Source of the DNA: Chlamydiia bacterium
GTDB lineage: Bacteria; Chlamydiota; Chlamydiia; Chlamydiales; FEN-1388
Length of the DNA stretch: 6,943 bases
Assembly: GCA_023269335.1 (NCBI GenBank)
Contig: JAHFTM010000098.1
Span: 1-6,943, forward strand
Direction of reading: 5' to 3'
The first letter of the stretch is position 1. Every line of letters begins with the position of its first letter. The position numbers were made by a program, and so were the translations under genes. A model generated the notes under the pieces. The model did not search any database and was not told the origin of the DNA. It saw only the letters and a program-made list of their open reading frames with translations. This document shows positions 1-6,943 of this stretch, in pieces.

Positions 1-1257
1 AAGCCTTTTGATGTGCTTACAGGAAATAATTGCCTGGATGAGTTCTACAGTCACCTCATAAGGTTCCAACCGAGACCCCGACTCTAGCAGTATCTCTTCG
101 AGAAGTGGATGACGACGGATAAATGGCATTATCTGTCTTTCTACATCAAGCGTTGTACCATTCAAATTCAACCGTCGCAAACCAGGCATTGTAATACCCT
201 CAAGTGAGGATAAATGAGTATTTTCAAGGCTCAACTCCTGAATCTTACTCTTAGTTGCAGTAAGCAACAAAGTCAGCTGGTCAAATTGCTTTTGTTCTAC
301 AAACTGGAGATTCTGCAGGTTTGACATATTCCATTCTGGCGGCGCAGTAGTAAAAAAAGAATCCCCTCCTTCAACTCTCAACGAAATGAGTGCTTTCATC
401 TTTGCAATCTGGGTTGCAAAGACTGTGCATTGGCTTTGAGTGAGAGCCCGCTTAGTTGTACGAAAGCTACCTACATAACCATTGCACTCCCTAAGAACCA
501 GGTGTGTGATCTTCATTTTGATTGCGAGTTTTTCAAATAATTGAGGCGTCAAACCACAATTATCAAAGACCATGTGCCGTAAATTTGGGAATCGCTGAGT
601 GTTAACAACACGCTCAATCTTTTGCTTCGATATCCAGCAGTTTCTGATCTCAATCGCAGTAAAGAGAAAACGGGTTTCTATTTCTCTAGCTGATGTTAGC
701 TTCTTTTTACCACTTTTTGCACGCTTTGAAACAGGATCCTCTTTTGAGTAGACTGTTATTTTTCTCGTAAAGATACTATTAAAATAGGGCTGTATTCCAT
801 TTTTTGCTCGCGTTAGCTGCCCCTTGTCAGCCTCACCACTTTTCTCATTGGATACACTCGAACTATTAGCGCTTCTTTTTACTGAGCGATTACCATTTGC
901 TGAAGTCTTTTTAGGTTTTATATTTTTCTTGCTGCTCGCAAAAACACCTGATTTGACAAGTACTTCTCCAAGATAATCTGGGCGCATGATAAGCGCATGG
1001 GATTCAAGTTCAGAAAAGTGCCTTGAAGTAATAAAAATAGCACGCTTATTATCTGTTAAATAGGAGTCTTCAGCTGTTTCTAATTGTGTATCTTCTGCCT
1101 CTCGTTGAAAAAGATAAGGAAAGATGCCATGCACAATCAGATCTTTGGTAAGACGTTTTATATAACAGACTTTACTTTGAGATGGCACTGAAGATGATGA
1201 AGATGAACTACTTACTACACTAAGCGCTGATGAAAAAGTTAGAGCTGTTGCTTGCAT
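1..1257 (-). CDS. Leucine-rich-repeat protein with F-box-like N-terminal segment, partial (C-terminus beyond left edge)
   Basis: Reading the minus strand from ATG at 1257 gives 419 codons with no stop, open to base 1, so the gene is cut by the window edge. Residues 16-23 are eight serines in a row. Residues about 36-90 resemble a divergent F-box: a RLTKDLIVHGIFPYL helix, an acidic insertion, then AIFITSRHFSELESHAL. Residues 100-190 are a low-complexity Lys/Ser/Asn linker with basic clusters. From about 223 to the edge there are irregular leucine-rich repeats, for example FPNLRHMVFDNCGL, ITHLVLRECN, ALISLRVEGG, IQELSLENTHL and LRRLNLNGTTL. LRR proteins bind other proteins. In amoeba-associated chlamydiae, F-box/LRR proteins are thought to be secreted and to engage host ubiquitin ligases. 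That role here is inference; the F-box assignment is weaker than the LRR one. An AGG lies 5 nt before the ATG. The frame is also open upstream to about 1335, with a TTG at 1314 that lacks an SD, so ATG is preferred. Confidence 0.82.
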   Translation of the reverse strand, partial: MQATALTFSSALSVVSSSSSSSSVPSQSKVCYIKRLTKDLIVHGIFPYLFQREAEDTQLETAEDSYLTDNKRAIFITSRHFSELESHALIMRPDYLGEVLVKSGVFASSKKNIKPKKTSANGNRSVKRSANSSSVSNEKSGEADKGQLTRAKNGIQPYFNSIFTRKITVYSKEDPVSKRAKSGKKKLTSAREIETRFLFTAIEIRNCWISKQKIERVVNTQRFPNLRHMVFDNCGLTPQLFEKLAIKMKITHLVLRECNGYVGSFRTTKRALTQSQCTVFATQIAKMKALISLRVEGGDSFFTTAPPEWNMSNLQNLQFVEQKQFDQLTLLLTATKSKIQELSLENTHLSSLEGITMPGLRRLNLNGTTLDVERQIMPFIRRHPLLEEILLESGSRLEPYEVTVELIQAIISCKHIKRL

Positions 1258-1361
1258 AAATACCTGATTAACAATTAAGCGCTGTTCGAGTTTTAATTGC
1301 AGGCCAGACTCCAATATAAAAAAACTTGCACATCGCGTCGATTAATATTTCTAATATCAAG

Positions 1362-1390
1362 AATATACAGATTTACTGGGATTAAAACAA
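1362..1390 (-). promoter_or_regulatory. Candidate sigma-70-type promoter for the LRR gene
   Basis: On the minus strand TTGTTT (1390-1385) is followed after exactly 17 nt by TATATT (1367-1362). The -10 matches the consensus at five of six positions and the -35 at three. It would give a leader of roughly 100 nt before the ATG at 1257. The region is AT-rich, so chance matches are likely; this is prediction only. Confidence 0.35.
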
Positions 1391-1420
1391 TACAAACACA
1401 CTTACTTTATTTATAACTCA

Positions 1421-1460
1421 TTTTGGCTTCGCACATCATCCTGAACAGCCTTTTGGCTTC
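1421..1460. repeat. Direct repeat TTTTGGCTTC, two copies 30 bp apart
   Basis: The 10-mer TTTTGGCTTC occurs at 1421-1430 and again at 1451-1460, a start-to-start distance of 30 bp (close to three helical turns). Related CTGAA-containing sequence lies near both copies (1441 and 1461). It sits centrally in the divergent intergenic region, so it could be a pair of regulator sites or a decayed duplication. There is no further support. Confidence 0.35.
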
Positions 1461-1520
1461 CTGAAAAACAGAACGAAATCGAATCAAAACAACATATCAT
1501 TTTTTTATATAACAAAGTAG

Positions 1521-1549
1521 TTGTGCGTCAATTACGATATTTGTAAAAT
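1521..1549 (+). promoter_or_regulatory. Candidate sigma-70-type promoter for the 145-residue orphan gene
   Basis: TTGTGC at 1521-1526 is followed after 17 nt by TAAAAT at 1544-1549. The -10 matches consensus at five of six positions and the -35 at three. The implied start near 1556 would leave a leader of about 70 nt before the ATG at 1627. The AT-rich background makes this a weak prediction. Confidence 0.3.
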
Positions 1550-1626
1550 GCTGAAAAAACCAATCTAGTAATATTAAAATCACATAAAGATTGGAAATAA
1601 ACAAATTATATTTGAGGAAAAATTCT

Positions 1627-2064
1627 ATGGCCCCAACCCCTTCAACTTCAGTAAGCCCAAGACATGTATATCGAGGACTGGAAGATCCTCAAAGTTCACC
1701 TGAAAAACCAAAATCAAGAGCTGGATCTCCAATTCCTGGTGCAGAAAAAGTACCTCCTCAACCAGAGGTTACTACTACAAGCATTTCGAATCTATCCTCT
1801 ATCATTACTAGAATTATGGTTGCCACACGTTTTATTTTTTCAGGTGGAATCGACGTTGTGGGAACGCTCAATGACATGCAGTTAATGGAAAAGTGTATCA
1901 AGAAGCTATCCAAGCAAGTTGAGCGTTTTACAAGCTCCATCACAAGTGTAGCTCAGGCTATGGGTGAAGTGGCTCAAACACTTCCAACTATTGCAGAGGC
2001 AACTGCTCGTGTAAGTCATACATTTTCACAAACATTCCCCTTCTTTAAACACTTTTTTGCCTAA
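1627..2064 (+). CDS. Orphan 145-residue protein: Pro/Ser-rich N-terminus, amphipathic helical C-terminus
   Basis: I do not recognise this protein. ATG at 1627 is chosen because GAGG at 1614-1617 lies 9 nt upstream; a longer reading from TTG at 1591 has no comparable SD. Residues 1-50 are rich in Pro, Ser, Glu and Lys and look disordered. Residues 51-80 (SISNLSSIITRIMVATRFIF and onward) are the most hydrophobic part, though Arg residues interrupt it, so a membrane-associated or buried helix is more likely than a clean transmembrane span. Residues 82-130 form a predicted amphipathic helix or short coiled coil rich in Ala, Val, Thr and Gln. The end is aromatic (FPFFKHFFA). There is no cleavable signal peptide. 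A Ser/Thr/Pro-rich N-terminus is compatible with type III secretion in chlamydiae, and the divergent LRR neighbour fits a host-interaction segment, but both points are inference. Confidence 0.75.
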   Translation: MAPTPSTSVSPRHVYRGLEDPQSSPEKPKSRAGSPIPGAEKVPPQPEVTTTSISNLSSIITRIMVATRFIFSGGIDVVGTLNDMQLMEKCIKKLSKQVERFTSSITSVAQAMGEVAQTLPTIAEATARVSHTFSQTFPFFKHFFA

Positions 2065-2078
2065 AAAGCCAACCATTT

Positions 2079-2111
2079 TATCTTCTCGAAGCATATTGCT
2101 TCGAGAAGATA
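2079..2111. terminator. Perfect 15-bp inverted repeat between convergent genes, possible bidirectional terminator
   Basis: Bases 2079-2093 pair perfectly with 2097-2111 around a 3-nt loop (TAT). The hairpin starts 15 nt after the stop of the plus-strand orphan gene and ends 51 nt before the stop codon of the minus-strand SnoaL-like gene. Neither side has a T tract after the stem, so it is not a textbook rho-independent terminator. It may still stop transcription, protect 3' ends, or be a leftover repeat. Termination is inferred from its place between convergent genes. Confidence 0.5.
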
Positions 2112-2161
2112 TGACGTACGTTCTGGATTTAATTAGTAACATGCTTTACTGGCGCTCTGAC

Positions 2162-2557
2162 TTACTTTAAACCCGTCTGGCTACCTTTTTTTCCGCATAA
2201 CTCGTCTGAACTTCGTTTAAACCAAGCCCATGTTTCTTTAATTTTTCCCCGCTCAATAAGATCAATCACAACGCCATCCCAATGCACATCCAAAGCGCTG
2301 CACTTGATCAGGCTTACCACCTTATCGCCTTCAGCAATTTGCTCAATCACTTTTTCCTGATATTCAGGATAAGCGTGGTAAAATTCTTCGATGTACTGTC
2401 GCCATGCTTGAAGACCTTGAAAAGTAATGGTTTTACCTTCGCGCTGCTGATGAAGAATACAATCTGTGGCATAAAGATCATCGAGCAACTTGAAATCTTT
2501 TGTAGACCACATTAAGGCAGCTTCTTGCGCCAATCTTTTGTTATTCATAGTTTTCAT
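2162..2557 (-). CDS. SnoaL-like (NTF2-fold) protein, 131 residues, short version
   Basis: The protein has the usual order of the SnoaL-like/ester cyclase group of the NTF2 fold. Helices at residues 5-30 include a MWSTKDFKLLDDLYATDCILH segment. A GLQAWRQYIEEFYHAYPEYQ helix follows, then the EQIAEGDKVVSLIKC strand and a final strand with RGKIKETWAWF. Members bind small hydrophobic molecules, and a few are cyclases or isomerases; the substrate here cannot be named. Between KCSA and VHWDGVVIDLIE the roughly 15-20 residues that typically carry a THxG...G(I)PPTG-type loop appear to be missing. ATG at 2557 is the first start; a second ATG lies three codons later (2548), and neither has a clear SD. 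The gene starts 54 bp after rpoC, behind a strong terminator, so it is either read through at low level or has its own promoter, which I could not identify. Confidence 0.78.
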   Translation of the reverse strand: MKTMNNKRLAQEAALMWSTKDFKLLDDLYATDCILHQQREGKTITFQGLQAWRQYIEEFYHAYPEYQEKVIEQIAEGDKVVSLIKCSALDVHWDGVVIDLIERGKIKETWAWFKRSSDELCGKKGSQTGLK

Positions 2558-2573
2558 TCTGGACTTTTTGGAG

Positions 2574-2601
2574 AAAAACGCGAGAGGCTTTGCCTCTCGC
2601 G
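2574..2601 (-). terminator. Rho-independent terminator of rpoC
   Basis: On the minus strand a perfect 10-bp GC-rich stem (2601-2592 with 2588-2579, arm GCCTCTCGCG and its complement) closes a 3-nt AAA loop. It is followed at once by five T residues (2578-2574) and further T-rich sequence. It begins 10 nt after the rpoC stop codon. Position, stem and T tract together make this the probable end of the rpoB-rpoC transcript. Confidence 0.92.
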
Positions 2602-2611
2602 ACTTTTGTGA

Positions 2612-5600
2612 CTATGCTGATACGGCATCGGCTGGAAGTGAGGTGAAGTCGAAGAAGAGCTCTGCTTCGAATTCACGATCAATGAATTTCTTCACTGCAC
2701 GGTGCAGTTCAAAGCCTGTGCCACCTGGGATGATATGACCCATGATGACGTTCTCTTTGAAGCCGCGCAAGAAATCAGTCTTGCCGTTCGATGCTGCATC
2801 GGTGAGGATACGTGTTGTATCTTGGAACGACGCTGCTGAGATGAAGGACTCTGTTCCAAGAGATGCCTTGGTGATACCAAGGAGGATCGGCGCACCCTGT
2901 GCCGGTTTGCCGCCATCTTTTGTCACTTTAGAGTTTTCAAGCTCAAATTCTTTTCTATCCACTTCCTCACCAAAGAGGAAATTGGTGTCACCCGCGTCAA
3001 TGATGCGTACTTTCTTCAGCATCTGACGGACGATGATTTCGATATGCTTGTCGTTAATGTCAACCCCCTGTAGGCGATACACTTCTTGCACCTGGTTAAC
3101 CAAGTACTTCTGAAGCTCACGCACACCGCACACTTCAAGGATTTCATGTGGAATGACAAGACCATCAGTCAACTGCTGACCTTTCACCACGCGATCTCCA
3201 CGCTGAACGATAAGGTGTTTTGCATGCGGAATCAGATGCTCTTCTTCTACACCGGTCTCTTCATCACGTACAATAACAAGGCGCTTGTTCTTCTGCACAC
3301 CGCGGAAGTCGACATGGCCGTCAATCTTAGCAATCTCAGCAGAATCTTTCGGCTTGCGACCCTCAAAGAGTTCTGCTACTCGTGGAAGACCACCAGTAAT
3401 ATCCTTTGTCTTGATAGCGCCACGCGGAATACGAGCTAGCAGCTTTCCAGCCTTCACTTTATCGCCTTCGCTTACCGAAATGATCGCTCCCGGAGGCAGT
3501 GCATAGGTGCCAACAAGCTCTTCGTACTCAGGATCTGCATAGATAGCAATTTGTGGATGAAGCTCGCCACGGTGCTGTTTTACCACAAGCTCAGTCTGTC
3601 CTGTCTGCTTGTTCACATCACGCTGTGTAGAGATACCTTCAACTAGATCTTCATATTTAACATATCCTGGGCGGTCACAAATGATAGGTACATTGTGCGG
3701 TTCCCACTCAGCAATCTTGGTATTCTTCTTCACCTTGGATCCATCCGCAAAGAAAATTCTTGTTCCAAGCTCGATGACAAAGGTTTGTAGCGGTTCCAAG
3801 GACTTCGTGGAAAGTAGCTTTTTGTACTCTTCCATTGATCTGCCTTCATCTTTGACGACGTTGAGCGAACCGTTTTTGTTGAGAGAGATAAAAATTCCCT
3901 CTTCATTTTGCACGGTACGTACGTCGAGATAGACTAATAAGCCATCTTTCGATGTCACAATTTCAGGGTTTGTTCCAGCAGCAGCGATACCACCCAAGTG
4001 GAACGTTCTCATAGTAAGCTGCGTACCGGGTTCACCGATCGACTGAGCAGCAATGATACCGACAGCTTCGCCCTGGCTTACTTTTTTACCATTGGCAAGG
4101 TTCATGCCATAGCATTTTGCACATACTCCTCGACGCGTCTCGCATGTCAGAACTGAACGGATACGCACAAGTTCAATACCTGCGTTATCGATCTCTTCTG
4201 CCTGCAGCGTCGTCAGCACATCACCCATTTTCGCTAAGCACTTTGTCGAATCGCCTGGAAGATAGATATCATCGCACACAGTACGTCCAAAGATACGATC
4301 TTTGAGCGGCAATAACTCCTCTTGACCTTGCTTGATGGAGCATACTTCAATACATTTAAAGTACCGCAATCCTCTTCAGTGATAATCACATCTTGAGCTA
4401 CATCAACGAGACGGCGCGTAAGATAACCCGAGTCAGCTGTTTTCAACGCTGTATCAGAAAGACCCTTACGGGCACCATGAGCAGACGTTGAATACTGAAG
4501 TGGCCCCAAGCCCTCACGGAAGTTTGCTGTAATTGGAGCTTCGATGATCTCGCCTGATGGTTTGGCCATCAAACCGCGAAGTGCGCCTAGCTGTTTTACC
4601 TGCGATTTGTTACCACGAGCACCTGAATCCATCATCATAAACAATGGGTTCAACTGCGAATCGGTAACTTCTGTTAACAGCTTGAAAAGCTCTTCTGAAA
4701 GTACATCTGAGGCTTCTGTCCAAATAGTTACAATCTTCGAATGGCGCTCACCTTCCGTGATAATACCATCTTCGTACTGCTTTCTCACAATCGCTACTTT
4801 AGCATGTGCTTCAAGCAAGATTTTTCCTTTAAGAACCGGCACGCGAACATCCCAAACACCCATGGAAACAGCCGCTTTAGTAGCTTCAGCGAAGCCTAGG
4901 CTTTTCAGGTTGTCGAGGAAACGTACGGTCACTTCAAGGCCAAGTTTTTTGTAGCACTCTAAAACGAGATCTGAAAGTCGCTTCTTCGGCAAATTGTAGT
5001 TCTGGAAACCTAGCTCTTCTGGCACAATCGTGTTGAAAATAACTCTGCCCGGCGTAGTTTCAATCATCCCTACATTTGTTCTAAGCTTGATGCGCTCATG
5101 AATATGTAAACCGCGACCATCAAAGTCAAGACGTCCTTTTTTCTTATTATCAATCCACGCGGCGCTTCCACCTGAGTGCAGAGCAGCAAGAACTTCTTCG
5201 CTGTTTCTGAAAATTTTTGTTTTCTTGCCATGAGCTTCCGGCATATAGAGCGGGTCGCACATCAAATAATAAAGACCAAGTGTCATATCCTGCGTCGGAA
5301 CAGTGACCGGCTTTCCTGATGAGGGCAAGAAGATATTATCTGGTGCCATCATCAACGTTTTTGCTTCAATCTGCGCTTCGATAGAAAGCGGTATATGCAC
5401 AGCCATCTGGTCACCATCAAAGTCAGCGTTAAAGGCTGTACAGACAAGTGGATGGACGCGAATAGCTTTTCCTTCGATCAGCACAGGCTGAAACGCCTGA
5501 ATACCAAGTCGGTGAAGTGTTGGAGCTCGGTTTAGTAAAACTGGGTGTCCTTTAATGATCTCTTCCAGTACATCCCAAACCTCTGGGTCTTGGCGCTGAA

Positions 5601-6933
5601 TTTTTTTCTCTGCCGAACGTATAGTGTAGACGTAACCAAGCTCTTTAAGGCGCTTAATAATAAAGGGTTCAAAAAGTTCAAGAGCCATAATCTTCGGCAA
5701 ACCGCACTGATTAAATTTCAGTTCAGGGCCAACGACGATTACAGAACGACCAGAGTAGTCCACACGCTTACCAAGAAGGTTTTGACGGAAACGTCCTTGC
5801 TTACCTTTCAACATCTCTGCAAGTGATTTCAATGGTCGGTTGCCCGCACCCATCACAGGGTGGCCATGTCTACCATTATCAAAGAGTGCATCGACTGCTT
5901 CTTGGAGCATTCGCTTTTCATTACGGACGATAACTTCTGGTGTTTTCAGCTTAAGGATTGCTCTCAAACGGTTATTACGATTAATAACTCGTCTGTAAAG
6001 ATCATTCAAGTCCGAAGTTGCAAACCTACCGCCATCGAGAGGAACTAATGGCCTAAGATCCGGTGGTATGACTGGAACTGCTGAAAGAACCATCCACTCA
6101 GGACGGTTTTCCGAAGAAATCAAACCTTCAACAATTTTTAAGCGTTTAGCAATTTTCATACGCGCTTGCTGTGACTTTGACTTCTTCAGTTTATCTTTCA
6201 AATCAGCAAGTAGCGCTTTTAAATCTTCCGTTGCTAACAAATCGCGTATAGCCTCGCCACCCATTTTGGCAACAAAAGCATCTTTACCAAAGCGCTCTTG
6301 TGCTTCGCGGTACTCTTGATCTGTTAATAGCTGCTTTTTATCAAGCTCTGTCTCGCCTTTGTCTGTAACTACATACTCTTCATAATAAATCACGCGCTCT
6401 AAATCAGCTGTCGTCATTCCTAAGATATTGCCGATTCTTGAAGGCGTTGTTTTGAAAAACCAAATGTGCACGACAGGTACAGCAAGCTCAATATGTGCCA
6501 TGCGGCTTCTACGAACTTTGGAAACTGTTACTTCAACTCCACAACGGTCGCATACAATGCCTTTATGCTTGATCTTTTTGTATTTACCGCAAGCACATTC
6601 CCAGTCTCTCGTCGGTCCAAAAATCTTCTCGCAGAAAAGGCCACCTTTTTCAGGCTTAAATGTACGGTAGTTAATCGTTTCCGGTTTTTTTACTTCGCCT
6701 CGTGACCACTTATTGCGAATGACATCATCAGAGGCCATTCGAATGTTGAGTTGATCGAACTGAACACCAAAGGCATCTTCGTCATAGCGTGCATTTGGTT
6801 TTCTTCTCTCAAAATCATCTTCTTCAAAGCTAGCCTGTTCTCGACGTCTCGGTTCACGAAACGCGTTGGGCGAGCCTGATTCCTCTTTTTCTTCATCAAA
6901 AGAACCAAAATCTTCTACATCTTTTTCAGACAT
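2612..6933 (-). CDS. rpoC: DNA-directed RNA polymerase subunit beta-prime, interrupted by a -1 frameshift
   Basis: This is the beta-prime subunit of RNA polymerase, which with beta forms the catalytic cleft. Joining the frames at 4354 gives 1440 residues, slightly longer than the about 1,390 I recall for Chlamydia. The start at 6933 is set by GGAG six nt upstream. Residues 1-57 are a highly charged extension. The N-terminal zinc site is C113, C115, C128 and C131. NADFDGDQ at 502-509 (bases 5430-5407) holds the three metal-binding aspartates of the active site. The second zinc site is C856, C931, C938 and C941, followed by the bridge-helix and trigger-loop region ([20 protein letters not shown] and onward). 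The C-terminal clamp part ends at TAG 2612. The zero frame runs 6933-4234 (899 residues, the last 39 aberrant); the second part lies in the -1 frame. The shift falls between the first and second cysteines of the second zinc site. rpoB is presumably just upstream, beyond the right edge. Confidence 0.93.
4354..4377 (-). other. Frame-switch site in rpoC: SD-like stretch plus T TTA AAT slippery heptamer
   Basis: In the rpoC reading direction the zero-frame codons ACT TTA AAT contain the heptamer T TTA AAT (4360-4354), which has the X XXY YYZ form used for -1 tandem slippage. Re-reading the last T gives TGT ATT GAA, that is DCGTLN followed by CIEV, matching the chlamydial beta-prime register with no gap. 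A purine-rich GAAGAGGA (4377-4370) ends 9 nt before the heptamer, near the spacing that stimulates -1 shifting in bacteria. Only weak pairing is visible downstream (GCTCC with GGAGT). Both elements also encode conserved residues, so they may be coincidental. A lost T in an original AATTGT would give the same sequence. Confidence 0.6.
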
Positions 6934-6939
6934 GAATAT

Positions 6940-6943
6940 CTCC
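6940..6943 (-). promoter_or_regulatory. Shine-Dalgarno of rpoC
   Basis: On the minus strand GGAG (6943-6940) precedes the ATG at 6933 by 6 nt, an ideal distance. It decides the start in favour of the long, charged N-terminus over an internal start closer to the conserved region. Further upstream sequence lies outside the window. Confidence 0.8.

Larger units (their letters stand above)
1258..1626. other. Divergent intergenic region between the LRR gene and the 145-residue orphan gene
   Basis: These 369 bases lie between two divergent starts. I find no convincing gene here. The stretch is visibly richer in A and T than rpoC. It holds one candidate promoter for each direction and a 10-bp direct repeat at 1421 and 1451. 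A run of stops on the minus strand near 1340-1352 bounds the upstream extension of the LRR frame. No tRNA-like fold or small RNA was recognised. Confidence 0.7.

Noticed and set aside
1189..1212. Ser-codon repeat (AGT/TCA/TCT) as a phase-variable microsatellite
   Set aside because: The units are trinucleotides of mixed sequence, so slippage would keep the frame. It is better read as a low-complexity serine run.
1258..1314. Upstream TTG start (1314) for the LRR protein
   Set aside because: The frame is open there, but there is no SD before the TTG. ATG 1257 has an AGG nearby and a plausible Ser/Thr-rich beginning.
1591..1626. A longer start at TTG 1591 for the orphan protein
   Set aside because: It lacks an SD, whereas ATG 1627 has GAGG at a good distance. 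The extra twelve residues look like translated leader.
1758..1943. Minus-strand open frame inside the 145-residue orphan gene
   Set aside because: It is antisense to a gene with good start signals, and its own translation shows no recognisable features.
2612..4369. A separate gene starting at TTG 4369 for the C-terminal part of beta-prime
   Set aside because: The first residues (MRYFK) do not match the family, and the purine-rich stretch abuts the TTG too closely to act as an SD. The upstream frame supplies the expected DCGTLN residues, so this is the second part of one gene.
2692..6908. Many open frames of 60-136 codons on the plus strand and other frames across rpoC
   Set aside because: They lie entirely inside a well-conserved gene, have no family resemblance or SD support, and are the usual shadows of coding sequence.
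1..6943. CRISPR arrays, insertion sequences, tRNA or rRNA genes
   Set aside because: I saw no regularly spaced repeats, transposase motifs, terminal inverted repeats or cloverleaf-like sequences on either strand.

Overview
The window looks like part of a chromosome from a member of the Chlamydiae, most likely an environmental, protist-associated lineage rather than Chlamydia itself. The main reason is the large minus-strand gene: its protein follows the chlamydial RNA polymerase beta-prime sequence as I remember it almost residue for residue over long stretches. A second reason is a host-directed type of gene, a protein with leucine-rich repeats and an F-box-like segment, which is typical of amoeba-infecting chlamydiae. 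This is recognition from memory, not a database search.

Layout. Positions 1-1257 (minus) hold the N-terminal 419 codons of a leucine-rich-repeat protein that runs off the left edge. Positions 1258-1626 are a divergent AT-rich intergenic region with candidate promoters in both directions and a short direct repeat. Positions 1627-2064 (plus) encode a 145-residue orphan protein with a disordered Pro/Ser-rich N-terminus and a long amphipathic helical C-terminus. A perfect 15-bp inverted repeat lies at 2079-2111, between this gene and the convergent minus-strand gene. Positions 2162-2557 (minus) encode a small SnoaL-like (NTF2-fold) protein. A strong rho-independent terminator at 2574-2601 separates it from rpoC, which fills 2612-6933 (minus) and starts just inside the right edge with its Shine-Dalgarno at 6940-6943.

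The most notable point is that rpoC is not one open frame. The zero frame stops at 4234, and the rest of the protein lies in the -1 frame. The switch can be placed exactly at a T TTA AAT heptamer (4360-4354) in the correct phase for -1 tandem slippage, with an SD-like purine stretch upstream. A -1 shift there restores the expected residues with no gain or loss and gives a 1440-residue protein. This may be a one-base sequencing or assembly deletion, a recent mutation, or programmed or tolerated frameshifting; the sequence alone cannot decide.

Functionally the window joins a housekeeping transcription gene, presumably the end of an rplL-rpoB-rpoC type operon, to an accessory segment. That segment carries two divergently transcribed, possibly secreted, host-interaction candidates and a small metabolic-type protein of unknown substrate.
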